A stretch of 64,000 bases of DNA from Agrostemma githago (Eukaryota > Streptophyta > Magnoliopsida > Caryophyllales > Caryophyllaceae), in the NCBI GenBank assembly GCA_958450325.1, contig OY288249.1, positions 61,196,166 through 61,260,165 on the forward strand, written 5' to 3'. Below the pieces are notes generated by a model. That model did no database searches, was not told the origin of the DNA, and worked only from the letters and a program-made list of their open reading frames with translations. Below, one piece after another: positions 31,261 to 42,418 of this stretch; the first letter of the stretch is position 1; each line of letters starts with the position of its first letter. A program made the translations under genes and the position numbers.

Positions 31261-34122
31261 GAGTCATTGGATCAAATAAATAAATGGTGAAAGTTTGAGG
31301 ACAAATCGCAAGTAAGACCCAATGCTTACTACATTAGAGAAAACACAAATATATTACGGTGTTTCAAATATTAAATAAATGACAAATCACAAGAAAAACC
31401 AATGATACTATAAGGTTTATTAGTACTACCTATCACTTATTGGTGCCAATATGAATTCATCGCCATTAAGAGTAGCATTAGACTTTAAGAACACATCACT
31501 AATATACGATATTGCATCATCCATCTTTTTCATCAATCTACCATTGGCCGTAATGGCAGGGCATAACCATCCAATGTGTACTCCACTTTTGTCTTTCACT
31601 AGGTCTTCTTGAAGAGCCCTATACAAACATTATACATTAAAATTATGCCCTTGGAACCAAATAAATTGCTTTCTTTGTTACACTCCAATAAATCAAAAGT
31701 AACTAAGTGGTTGTAGTAGATAGGTTAACACATAACCTCATAAAAATCTGCATAATTGGAATAGTAAGCTCACTCCCTTGAAGAAATTGATTCAAATCAT
31801 CTTGGTTCACTTCATTTTTTCGTTCTCTTTGTAATAGAACAGTGGGGAGTGCGCATCAAAGTGGAACGAAAATGTTTCTCCTATGCCCATTGCACTAACA
31901 AGTGTTTGCAACCATTGACAATCCGGACTTAATGACTGCACAACCAACTCTTGAGAATGATTTTTTATTGGCGTAGTTGACAATTTTGAGAGATGTGAGT
32001 TGCTACCCATTAGTTTTTTCTCTTTTCCATCAAGGTAACTCTCACTCTCAACCCTCACAAATTCAATTGGCCATTGCACAAAACTTTCAACCGCATCAAT
32101 TAACAAATTGAGATCATATGCTGGCAAGGGAACTGGAAGTGGAAGGTTCTCAATCTCTTTAGGAACCACATATATTTTTACCCTTATATGATCCAATGCA
32201 ACTACACTTTGATGACACACATCTCCTTGAAATGTCTTACCACGGGCCACCTCATATAACAATCCATTTTGAGGGTCTTTCATAAAAAGACAACAAGGAG
32301 TATCATCCTACAAATTGAGTAAATTTGTGAGCTTAAGTTATCAATCTATATATGCTTATTATCAACAATCGATTATGTTTTATTATTTTTACCTTAATCA
32401 CTTTTGCTATAGAAAGCTTCCGGTGGTTTGTGACATTATTTGTGCACTTCTCGACAACATCATGTAATTTTGCGGTTGGCAAACCCATTTCTTGCAAAAT
32501 AGATGATAAAGTGCTTTGAAACTCCAATCTCATCTCAATTTTAAGCTCCTTTTTCATTTCCCTTTGAATCTCTAATCCCATCTCATTTTTGAGCTCTTCT
32601 TTTAGCTTTTTTTTAGAGCATCACGATCCTCTGAACTCTTCACTGAAACTTTAGCTTTGTCTGATACCCCAAATGCATTTCTCACGCTCACATTTACTCC
32701 TCCAAATCCTCTTGCACGACTTGAGTGATCTTCCTTTTCACCAAGGGCAAAGTACAAAGCATCCTTGTTTCTATATGGAATCATCACTCCATCCGCTTCC
32801 TTCTTTCTGAACTCGATCTAAGACAATTGAAAAATTTCAAAAGAAACATAACTCGGTGAAGAAGTGTCAAATACTGTAATGTTCTAAAATAATAAATAGA
32901 ACTTTAATGTCAAAGTCTAGTTTAAAACAAAAGTTTGGATATTATTTCTCAATGATCTATAAAAACAAGTGGTAGTAAACTGAATGACACGACATTGTTA
33001 AGAGATTAGTGTAGTGATGTGCTTACCAATTTTCCCGCTACTTCCTCGGTTCTAGGGTTCTTTATTACATATTTGCCAGTTTCTTTATCTTTAATTTTGA
33101 ATGCATAGCACAGTACCAGTCATCCGCTGTGTTGATATCAATGCTCACGGAGGCCGTTGAATCCGTTCCGACAGACGTGCTCCCTGGATAAAACCTATCC
33201 TCTATCCATATAGCTCGAGCGGTGTCAAAGTCATATTGACCCAAATGATGATGATGTTCATTCTTTTTTGCACACTCAATAGCCCTTTCGCGTTTTCTCT
33301 GTACAAATAAATAGATAAATCAAAAAGTAACATCAGTTCTTTGAATGAACTTAGATATGGAAGAATTATGTAAATATTTGAAATCTGTCATTCACATACC
33401 TTGGCTGGACTTGTAGTTTTGAGTTGTTGAAAAAGATTCCAATCTTCTACTTTTATATGCTTCCAAATTGCAGGTGGTTCCCTCCCATCCTTTGAAATCT
33501 TCCGCGTCTTAGTATTCCACCCGCTAACTAACCAAACAAACAAAGCAACTAAATAACTAAGTGAAACTTGATTTATTAAATCAACCAGGCTACAACATGC
33601 GAGCAATATCCAAGCTACATGTTTAATAAAGCTATAACTAAAACGTACCATAGTGTCTTCCCAAAGCAACTTTTTGGTTCCTTCTCTCACATCTTTCCAA
33701 CTCCAATTTATGTTAAACTTCCGCATGCAAAATCCAGCATTTTGACCATATTTTCGCCTCCATTTACCCTTTGGCCTCTCGAGATCATCAAACTCCAAAA
33801 CCATAGGTTCTTTAACTCTTAGCCCTTTCGTCGCACTCCTTCCTCTCAACGAGTCGCTACTCTTTGGAACATTAGCTTCTTGTAATAATGTAGATAAACT
33901 TGTAGGCTCAGTAATCTCTATACCTCTCAGTGCGGCTAGATCAACCATGAGCTCTTGCTCATCAAATCTACGATCCTTCTCTTTACGTCTTATCTCTGCA
34001 GCAATGTCCTCCTCATCACCCATATCATCCTCTAGTTCATCATCATATAGAGAATCGTCACCACTCTGACTCTCATGATCGTCGCAATCCTCGACAAACA
34101 TATCATCAACCTCTTTTACCAT
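31261..34122 (-). CDS. CACTA-B second gene: En/Spm-type (TNPA-like) protein fused to Ulp1 protease, 5' part
   Basis: Minus strand, ATG taken at 34122 (MVKEVDDMFVEDCDD). Exon 1 to 33649: a very acidic N-terminus, then LEFDDLERPKGKWRRKYGQN and FNINWSWKDVREGTKKLLW, typical of plant Ptta/En/Spm proteins, ending at GTACGT. Next exon: RKISKDGREPPAIWKHIKVE to a GTATGTG donor at 33400. Another (about 33300-33030): ERAIECAKKNEHHHHLGQYD and RFYPGSTSVGTDS. A helical region (EMKKELKIEMRLEFQSTLSS) and a DUF8039-like block (LLYEVARGKTFQGDVCHQSV) follow. The Ulp1 domain starts with MKKMDDAISYISDVF and EFILAPISD; next comes HWVLLAICPQTFTIYLFDPM, with the His and Asp of the catalytic triad. The gene continues at 29709 and 23127. 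Ulp1 domains remove SUMO-like modifiers; the role in a transposon is unknown. Exon limits are my reading of splice signals. Confidence 0.7.
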
Positions 34123-34327
34123 GATTGAGTACCTAAACAAAAAAAAGTCAACGTTAATATGATAAAAGCACATGTAATTCGATTATAAGATCAAAATTAA
34201 TACGAGTCATCCTTAATAAGACTCAATTTAAAGTTGAAATTCCAAAGACACGGTTTAGATTACAAAATTACAAAACAAAATGCATCTCATGGAAAAAAAA
34301 CTAATATTTCCTACCATTCCCCAACGC

Positions 34328-37279
34328 TTAAGGGTTTTCCACCGTAATCCTTTCTTCATGATCCGAACGCATATAAATTGTGTCAAAGTTTGCTCCATCA
34401 CCCAAGTTATTGACAGGATTCGAGAAAGGTGGAATATCCACAAAATCATTGTACTCATCTTCATCGAGAACATCCCAAACGCCAAGAATACGCTTCTTCC
34501 CGTGAACAACAAGAGACTTACTTGGGTCACATGGATCAACAACATAAAACACTTGTTTAGCTTGTGAAGCTAAAATGAATGGCTCCTCTGAGTCTCGCAA
34601 GCGAGTCATATCTACTTGAGTAAAACCGAATTCATCTACATGCACACCACGTCGGCTACTCTCAATCCACTTACACCGGAAAATAGGAATCTTAATCTCA
34701 CCATAATTTAGCTCCCATTTTTCTTGTATGACTCCATAGTATGATTGTATCGCATCGATAGGAGATTTATCATTAGAACTAGCGAACACTTTTGATGAAG
34801 CAACCATCGTCACACCACTATTTTGAACTTATAATGACTTCTTATCTTGACGTTCATTATAAAAAGTGTAGCCATTAACGTTAAACCCTTCAAAAGAGAA
34901 TACACTCTCTCTAGGGCCGCCCGCAAGCCGTTTTGCCGTATTAGGTACTTTATTATTGGAATTCGACAACTCTTGCGTAACCTCATTATAAAGCCAATTA
35001 GCAAAGGTGCGGTTATGCTCTTGCATTAACCACCTTTCACCCTTTGAAGGATAACAGGAAGCTAAAATTCGCTTATGCTTTTTCAAATATTCATCCACCT
35101 TGTCGCTTTGTTGCAACACATATAAGTGTGCCTTCGCCATTAAATCTGAAAAAGGTGAAATACCAACCAAACCTTTGCCATCGTACCTTCCATCATGCTT
35201 AGTTCTTGGAAGACCAATGGATTCAAGATTTTGTACAAAATCGCTACAAAACTCATACACTTCTTCATTCACGATGCCTTGGATCATGCTAGCTTCTGGG
35301 CGAGCGAGATTCCTTACCATATCCTGCAAGGTACCCATGTGTCTTTCAAAGGGATATGCCCATCTTAGAAATACTGGACCACATAATTTGATCTCACGAA
35401 CCAGACGTACAATTAGATGTATCATAATGTCAAAAAAAGAAGAGGGGAAATACGTTTCAAATTGACAAATTGTTTCGATAACATCAATTTGTAATGCATC
35501 TAATGTCACCGGATCTACCACCTTACTACATATTGTATTGAAGAAGGAACAAAGTTTGGTGATGGAAAGTCTTACATACTTTGGTAAAATCCCACGAATA
35601 GCGATTGGGAGAAATACTTGCATCATGACATGGCAATCATGGGACTTCATTCCACCTAATTTCATATCAGTCATCGACACCAACCTTTTTATATTAGATG
35701 AGTACCCTGTAGGAACCTTGATCCCGTACAAACACTCACAAAATTGCCGTTTTTCTGCTTTAGATAAGGTGTAGCAAGCCGGAGGAAGATAGAAGGATGA
35801 ACTTTTGCCTTTCTTGGACTTGTCTTTCGCAATTGGCCACAACTTTGGACGAATCTTCATTTCCTCCATGTCTTTACGCACTTTCAAGCCATCCTTTGTC
35901 TTTCCACTTAAATTGAGAAGTGTGCCCAAAATAGCATCACATACATTCTTCTCGATGTGCATCACATCGAGACAATGTCTTATTGGCAAGTCTACCCAAT
36001 ATGGAAGTTCCCAAAATATTGATTTTTTTTTTTCCATAAATCTCCGGAGTCTTTTGATTTGGAGGTCTTACCAAAAACACTTTCAACATCTTTTAGTTGC
36101 TCATAAACCTCTCTTGCACTGGATGGTCTTCGCGCCACATCTTTCTCTACTTTTCCATTGAAGGGTAATTTTTTGTTGCGATAAGTATGAAAGCGATTCA
36201 GGAACCTTCGATGATTCATATACACATATTTTCCAGAATTAGACAAGTAAGTTGATTTCATATCATCAGAACAGATAGGACACGCTTTCTTTCCCTTAAC
36301 TTTATAACCCGACAAATTACCATAAGCAGGGTAGTCACTGATAGTACAAAAAAGCATAGCCCGCAACCTGAAGTTCTCCTTAGCATAAGCATCAAATGTC
36401 ACTACACCCTTGGTCCACAATTGCTTTAATTCATCAATAAGAGGCGCAAGGTACACATCTATGTCATTACCTAGCTGTTTAGGTCCAGATATGAGAAGTG
36501 ACAACATAATGTACTTACGTTTCATACACAACCATGGAGACAAGTTATAAATCACTAATAAGATTGGCCATGTGCTACGTAAACTACTTAAACTACCATA
36601 CGGGTTCATACCATCTGTGTTAAGCCCAAGTCTTAAGTTTCTCACTTCCTTCTTAAATTCAGGATACTTATTATCGATGATGTCCCATTGAGGAGAATCT
36701 GCGGGATGTCGAAGCTTTCCATCTTTCTTCTTTCGATTTGCATGCCATCTTAAATGTTTGGCGTCACTCTTAATTGAAAATAACCTTTTGAAACGTGGTA
36801 TTATTGGAAGGTACCATAACACTTTCGCCGATGCATACTTTTTACCAGCCTCAAACTTAATCCCATCCCGCAACTTGTAACGTGACTTGCCACATAGCGG
36901 ACACTCATAAGAATGAGAGTACTCGTTTCGGTACAATATGCAATCATTTGGACATGCATCAATTTTCTGGTACCCTAAACCCAATGGACAAATCGACTTC
37001 TTAGCATAATAACTGGATTTAGGGACTTGATTTCCATCAGGGAACATATCTTGCAATGCTTCTAATAATTCGGTAAAGCCTATGTCACTCCAACCGTTCT
37101 TTGATTTAATTTTAAGAAATGTAAGCACCGCTGAAAACTTAGTGTACTTGCTACACCCTGGATATAATGGTGTTTTAGATACCTCAGTCAAATTCTCAAA
37201 TACATTACGACGACTGCTAAATTGATCTTCTACATAACCAAACATCTCGTCTAACCGATCATTGTCATCCTCATCACCG
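34328..37279 (-). pseudogene. CACTA-B TNP2 transposase, main part
   Basis: Minus strand, continuing from 43989 across Athila-2. Transposase_21-type core: LYPGCSKYTKFSAVLTFLKI, YQKIDACPNDCILYRNEY, CPLCGKSRYK, RLGLNTDGMNPYGS, GNDIDVYLAPLIDELKQLW, ISDYPAYGNLSGYKVKGKKA, CPICSDD. Then come the C-terminal blocks: LPYWVDLPIRHCLDVMHIEK, KSHDCHVMMQVFLPIAIRGI, FLRWAYPFERHMGTLQDMVR, FRCKWIESSRRGVHVDEFGF and PFILASQAKQVFYVVDP, ending ERITVENP. Lesions: a frame change at an A11 run (about 36021-36031) between SGDLWKKK and SIFWELPYW, and a single in-frame TAA at 34829-34831. Otherwise collinear with the family, so decay is mild apart from the insertion. Confidence 0.9.
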
Positions 37280-38848
37280 TGACGGACGGGGATTTGTCAC
37301 GAATCCTGGTCGATCAAACTAAAAACCAACTAATCCTAAACTTGGGTAGTCGAGGGTAAGTCGGGTCGAATTCCACAGGGACGGTCTAGCTAAATAAGGG
37401 CCTCGGTCTAGGTAAGAAATTAGTCGAGACAGGAGAAATTGGTTGGAAGAGGGTTCTAAACTAGCAAGCTAAACTAATCAAACAAACAAATGAAATCAAA
37501 TACGATAAAAAGGGTTAGGGTCAAGGTCAATGAGGTAGTCTCAAGTGGGCTAACAGAGTTCACAAACGAATAAATTACGGTCGGTAATTGGGAAGATAAA
37601 GAATCTCTCTCGAGTCTCTATCCACCCGGAACGGTCCTAATAACGGGCTCTCGCACTTATTACTAGGTCGACCCACCCCAAAGAAAGCTCAACGAAATAG
37701 GATTCTCCTATCGCGGCCAAGAAAAGTAAATCATACAAAAATCGCGATCAATGAAGAACACCAACAATAATAGACAAGATAACAAACCCCAACAAAACCC
37801 ACAAAACGAGACAAACCAAGCTTTCCTCAACCCTAGAAAATTAACTACTCTAACATGATTAAAACTAAACTAATTAACCTACCCACTACTCTAATCATAA
37901 TAATAAACATGAAAAAATAATAAAGATGCAAACTTTAATAAAATTGAACAATAAAATTAATCTAGAACAAATAAACAATAAAGATGAACAATAATGAAAA
38001 AGGAAGAAATTGTACCAAACTTGAATGGATAATTGTATAAATGATGGAGAAATAAAGTAGATGATTAACCCGACAAATTAAACTAAAACAATCTAAGGAA
38101 TAGAACTAATTAAACCAAAGAACTCTAAGTATCCATCTCCTAATACTACTGCTACTCCTAATTCCTACCGTGCGGCCAATAATGCTTCTGCCCCCCTTAC
38201 CCTACGTAACTCCCCTTTCTAATCTCCTCTTCGTTTTTTTCTTACTTCATACGTGTCACTCCCATGCCCTCCAACCTTCCTTTCTTTTTCTTTTTTTTCG
38301 TGGACTACTCCTCTCCTTATGTCCACTCCTCCTTTTCTTCCTTTATGTGCTGTTGGGCCAGCCCACCCTTTCTATTTTTTTGATTTGGTCTATTTTCATG
38401 TTGATTTAATAGCTGCTGCATTGTAGCTCGTTTTTGACTCACTAACTAATAGAATTGAGTCTTGCTCTCTTCTAAAAACTTGTAGGTCTCGAACTTAGAT
38501 TTCCAACGCATCTTCAATCACTTAATTCCGACGTCGCATGAGTGAGATATCGTCAATTCAAGACAGTCCGATCAAGTAGGCCTTTGACTTTCGCTTGACT
38601 CGCTTTGTTTTTTGACCCGGTTTTACTCGGTTACTCCCGAAACGGTACCTATAAAAATACAAACGAGACAAAGCAGTACCAAATTCTCGAGAAATAACAT
38701 TTATTAAGATAATTATTACTAAGACGATAATTAACACTTAATACCGTATAATAACCTATATTGAGCTATAATATCAATTAAGCACACAAAATCGACCCGA
38801 ATAAGTAAATAAATGTGGATAAAATAATGACTAAAATGACGTTTATCA
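37280..38848 (-). repeat. Athila-2 3' LTR
   Basis: TGACGGACGGGG to GACGTTTATCA on the plus strand, 1569 bases. No palindrome array of the type seen in the other LTRs. A run of pyrimidines lies at 38260-38350. Confidence 0.93.
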
Positions 38849-38885
38849 ACTCCCCCACACTTAAACCTTACTCGTCCTCGAGTAA
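38849..38885 (-). promoter_or_regulatory. Athila-2 3' polypurine tract with AGGA hairpin
   Basis: Minus strand: TTACTCG-AGGA-CGAGTAA (7-bp perfect stem), GGTTTA, AGTGTGGGGGAGT, then the LTR. Compared with Athila-1 the third stem pair is A-T instead of G-C, changed on both sides. Confidence 0.75.
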
Positions 38886-40154
38886 GCTCAAATAGTCTAC
38901 GACAAAAGTAATTTATTCACTAAATAAGTTAATAAAACATAATAGCCGATACGAGACATTAAACGGGCTCGCTCCGTCCCTTCAACTCACAACGAGATAC
39001 TATGAGGAGAGTATCCCCTTGCAAGGCAAGTGGGGTCTTGCCAAAATCGCGAGACAACCAACAATAACGCACAAGACTCGATCATGTTATGGTCATCTCT
39101 AGTCAAAACGAGTCACTTCCCTCAACAAGGCGACTAAGCAAATCCCAAATCGATAATCAAAATTCTAAAAACCAACTAAAACATAAAGTATGACTAAGAA
39201 ATACTTCACAAGTTGGATATTTTCATTGTACATCTACTAATCTATAACTTCGGTAAGCAAAATAGGGTGTATGACGGAGGTGGAGTGAACTAACATGGCG
39301 TTATAACCGAAATGATACACAAAGTCCCTCCTCTCACATAGTAAGAAGTTCGGATCATCCCGGTACCAACTTGGTGACTAGAAAGGAGGCTAAATTTATT
39401 TATGAGATGGATAAGGAAATAATAAAAATGCATAAGCTCACTTATTTGAACAACTTTCTTTTCTTTCGATTTTCTTCATTTTTTTCATTTTTCTTTCTTT
39501 TCTTTCATTTTTTTTTCATTTCGAAACACTTCGAATTATTTGAGAAGTGACTTTTTTTTCTTCTTTTGATTTTTGATTTTTGTCACTTTGAAATGAAATG
39601 TGAGCAATTATTAAACACTTTGTTTTTGTGTTTTCTTGGGATTTTCTCATTTTTTTGGATTTTTGTGATTTTTATATGGATATAATGTCACCAAGTCGGG
39701 ATCCGGTCACCATGGGGTAAAATGAACAAATGGATATATCACACCATGAGATGAATATGTGAACAATAATGATGGTATACACCTTAAGTCACTAATTAAA
39801 GCAAAGATTAGTCGATTCACAATACTAATATGCAACACTAAGTATTTCCAAATCATTCTTTTCATCAAAGTTGAAATCTAGAAAATCGACTAAACTCTTA
39901 GAAAAATGCAAAATTTCTTTTTGGATTTTTCAATTTTTCAATTTTTTAGGAATTTTTGAATTTTTTCCGACAAAACTCGAAACAAAACACACACAAAAGA
40001 AATCCACAACAAATATTCACAAATCACAAGGACTAACATCACCAAATTACTTCCAACATCCCAACCCAACACATATCCACAACAAAATCACACCACCAAA
40101 TCCAAAATTTCCACCAAAATCAATCCAAATATGATCCAATAAGCAACAAACTCT
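38886..40154 (-). other. Athila-2 post-coding spacer
   Basis: No trusted coding frame. The block at 38943-39050 (GCTCGCTCCGTCCCTTCAAC, plus strand) is shared with the Athila-1 spacer. 39450-39680 is strongly T-rich. Bounded by hairpin modules on both sides, as in Athila-1. Confidence 0.6.
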
Positions 40155-40190
40155 TCCCCACACTTAAACGAAACATTGTCCTCAATGTTT
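40155..40190 (-). promoter_or_regulatory. Second AGTGTGGGGA-hairpin module in Athila-2 (internal)
   Basis: Minus strand: AAACATTG-AGGA-CAATGTTT (8-bp perfect stem, AGGA loop), then CGTTTA and AGTGTGGGGAAGAG. The stem sequence differs entirely from the 3' copy but the loop and the purine word are the same. Confidence 0.6.
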
Positions 40191-40333
40191 AAGACAACGG
40201 AGGGAGAAAAGAGAGGGTGGGTGAAGAATTTACCATTTCAAACTCGATCTTTCATCACTTGGTGAGTGATTCTTGATCTTTTTCCTTTTATCCAACATCT
40301 TGTTGTTCCTTCTTCGAGATCATAAGTGGACAC

Positions 40334-42211
40334 CTACACACAAGAAGAAAACAACACAAAAACACACAAAAAAAAGGAAATATATACACTAAACACAAAT
40401 GAAACGAGTAAGTCATCTAAATACCCTACCAAAGATCTCATTAACTTGTCATAAGCATTAGAACAATCCTCACCCAAGTGCTCATAGTGAGGCAAGCTAG
40501 AGAATCCACAAAACCAAGATATAAGAGTGGTAGTGTAGGGTTTGTGGATATGGTAGGCATTATCGAACTCAAATTCCCAAAATTTATCACTAGACTCCAA
40601 AATCACAAGAGGGGAGGCACTCACACAATCATTCTCCCCTTTTTCACTCATATTGGGGGTCTTAATCATCTCTCCATCCTCAAGTGTCTCAATCAAATAA
40701 CCATCAAGTGACAAATCAATAGTCAACACAAACTCTTCTAAAAGAGTTTCAAAATCTTCATCTATAATTATATGCCCATACAAAGGAGTAAGAGAAATAA
40801 GATCCAAATCATCAATGGGTGAAAGAGACTCGAAATCCATACAAGGGAAGAGCTCAAATTTCTCAAAAATTGATTCCTCAAAGAAATCAACCTCACAATC
40901 CCAAGTATCCTCGATCTCCACAATCTCATCACTCAAAGTATTATCAAATATTTCATTATCTTCTCTTTCCTCCTTCCTCTCAACCTCAAGAGTCCATCTT
41001 TTCCTCAACTCCCTTTCCAAAATCTCATAATTGACCTCAAAAGATATGCCCTCCAACTCACACAAGCTAAGACCTTTGTGGTTTTCCTCTCTACAAAGAT
41101 CATTAAGCTTATCCAAGCACACATTTTCCTCAAAAAGCATACACTCCAACTCACAATCAGTAACACTAACAACAAGAGGTGTAAGTTGGACAAGGGAATA
41201 TGGAAGTTGTGTTGAAGGAAGGCAATTCGGTTCACAAGAGTCAATAGCATGCAAATCATCATTGACATTAAGCATCATATTATCATGCAAAGGGGTTTGG
41301 GGAACATATGAAACAACATGCAAATCATCATCATCCTCATCATCATCAACAAGTGGTGGCCAGGGAAAGAACAAGAAGGAAGTGCATATAAAGTAGTTCC
41401 CAAATCACCACAAGAAGCATAAGTAGATGAAATAGCATGCATAGCATTCACATTCATAAAAGGGATGAGAAACTTGACTAATATGAGAGTTATCCACATT
41501 ATCAAGAGAATAAGACTCGACCCTATCACTTGACACATATTGTAAGGAAATCATGGGTGGGTCTTCTCCCACTCTCACAAATCCCCATTGGTCATTGACA
41601 CTAGCCACTCTTTCAATTAAACCCGAAACTTCATCATCCTTCAAATCATTGAACTTTCTCTCGGATGAAAAAATGATCAAGTTTCTATAGTGAGGAAGCA
41701 AACCTTGTAGGAAGGTCGAAGTGGTTAGCCAAAGTGGGATTCCATGAATTGGACAAGCTCTCAATAAACCCTTAAACCTAACCCAAGACTCACTCAAACT
41801 CTCAAACTCGCCTTGTTCAAAGCTAAGAATCTCATCTCTAAACTTGGCGACCTTCGAGAGAGGGAAAAATTTCCTAAGAAATGCAAGGGCTAGTGGGTTC
41901 CAAGAGGTGAAGGTGTTAGGAGGGTGTGAGCGAAACCATCTCTTAGCTCCATCCTTAAGAAAAAAGGGAAACAATATAAGCTTAATGGTTTCAAGAGGCA
42001 CTCCATCCCTTTTAAACACACAACACAAGTCCACAAAATTCTCAAGAAGACCATAAACATCCTCACTCTCAAGCCCATGAAAGGCATCCCGCTCTACTAA
42101 ATCAATATAATAAGGCTCAATATCGAAGCAAGGACCCTAAAAAACCCCAATGTTAATGGGTGAGGCAAACAAGTCGGGATCCGGTCTACTATGGTCAGCA
42201 AGAGAAGGCAT
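40334..42211 (-). pseudogene. gag: Athila-2 gag-like protein with acidic C-terminal extension
   Basis: Minus strand, ATG taken at 42211 (MPSLADHSRPDPDLF). The gag core is clear: YYIDLVERDAFHGLESEDVY, LFPFFLKDGAKRWFRSHPPN, AFLRKFFPLSKVAKFRDEIL, CPIHGIPLWLTTSTFLQGL. TAG at 42137-42139 and TGA at 41405-41407 interrupt one continuous frame. After the second stop the same frame runs 346 codons: a highly acidic, Leu-rich stretch (VDDDEDDDD near its start) with no zinc knuckle or enzyme motif, ending in a hydrophobic segment (SFVFSVYISFFLCVFVLF). I do not recognise this extension; a C-terminal membrane segment is possible but unproven. No pol follows. Confidence 0.75.
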
Positions 42212-42397
42212 TATAGATAATAAAGAGAAAGAAGAGATTCAAGAAGAATGACAAGATAAGACATAAGTGAAAAGAGAACAAAAAACACACAAATATATAC
42301 AAAACAAGCTATTGACTTATATATAAAAAAAATTAAAATAAAATAAGAAAAGACTAACTCCTAAACAAAACTAAGACAAATATCCAACTTAGCACCG

Positions 42398-42415
42398 TCC
42401 CCGGCAACGGCGCCA
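42398..42415 (-). promoter_or_regulatory. Athila-2 primer-binding site (tRNA-Asp)
   Basis: The minus strand reads TGGCGCCGTTGCCGGGGA, three bases inside the 5' LTR end; identical to the Athila-1 site. Confidence 0.9.
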
Positions 42416-42418
42416 ATT

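Noticed and set aside
38170..38409. 79-codon frame, repeated at 43309-43524
   Set aside because: Present in both LTRs of Athila-2; T/C-rich sequence, no gene-like features beyond LTR homology.
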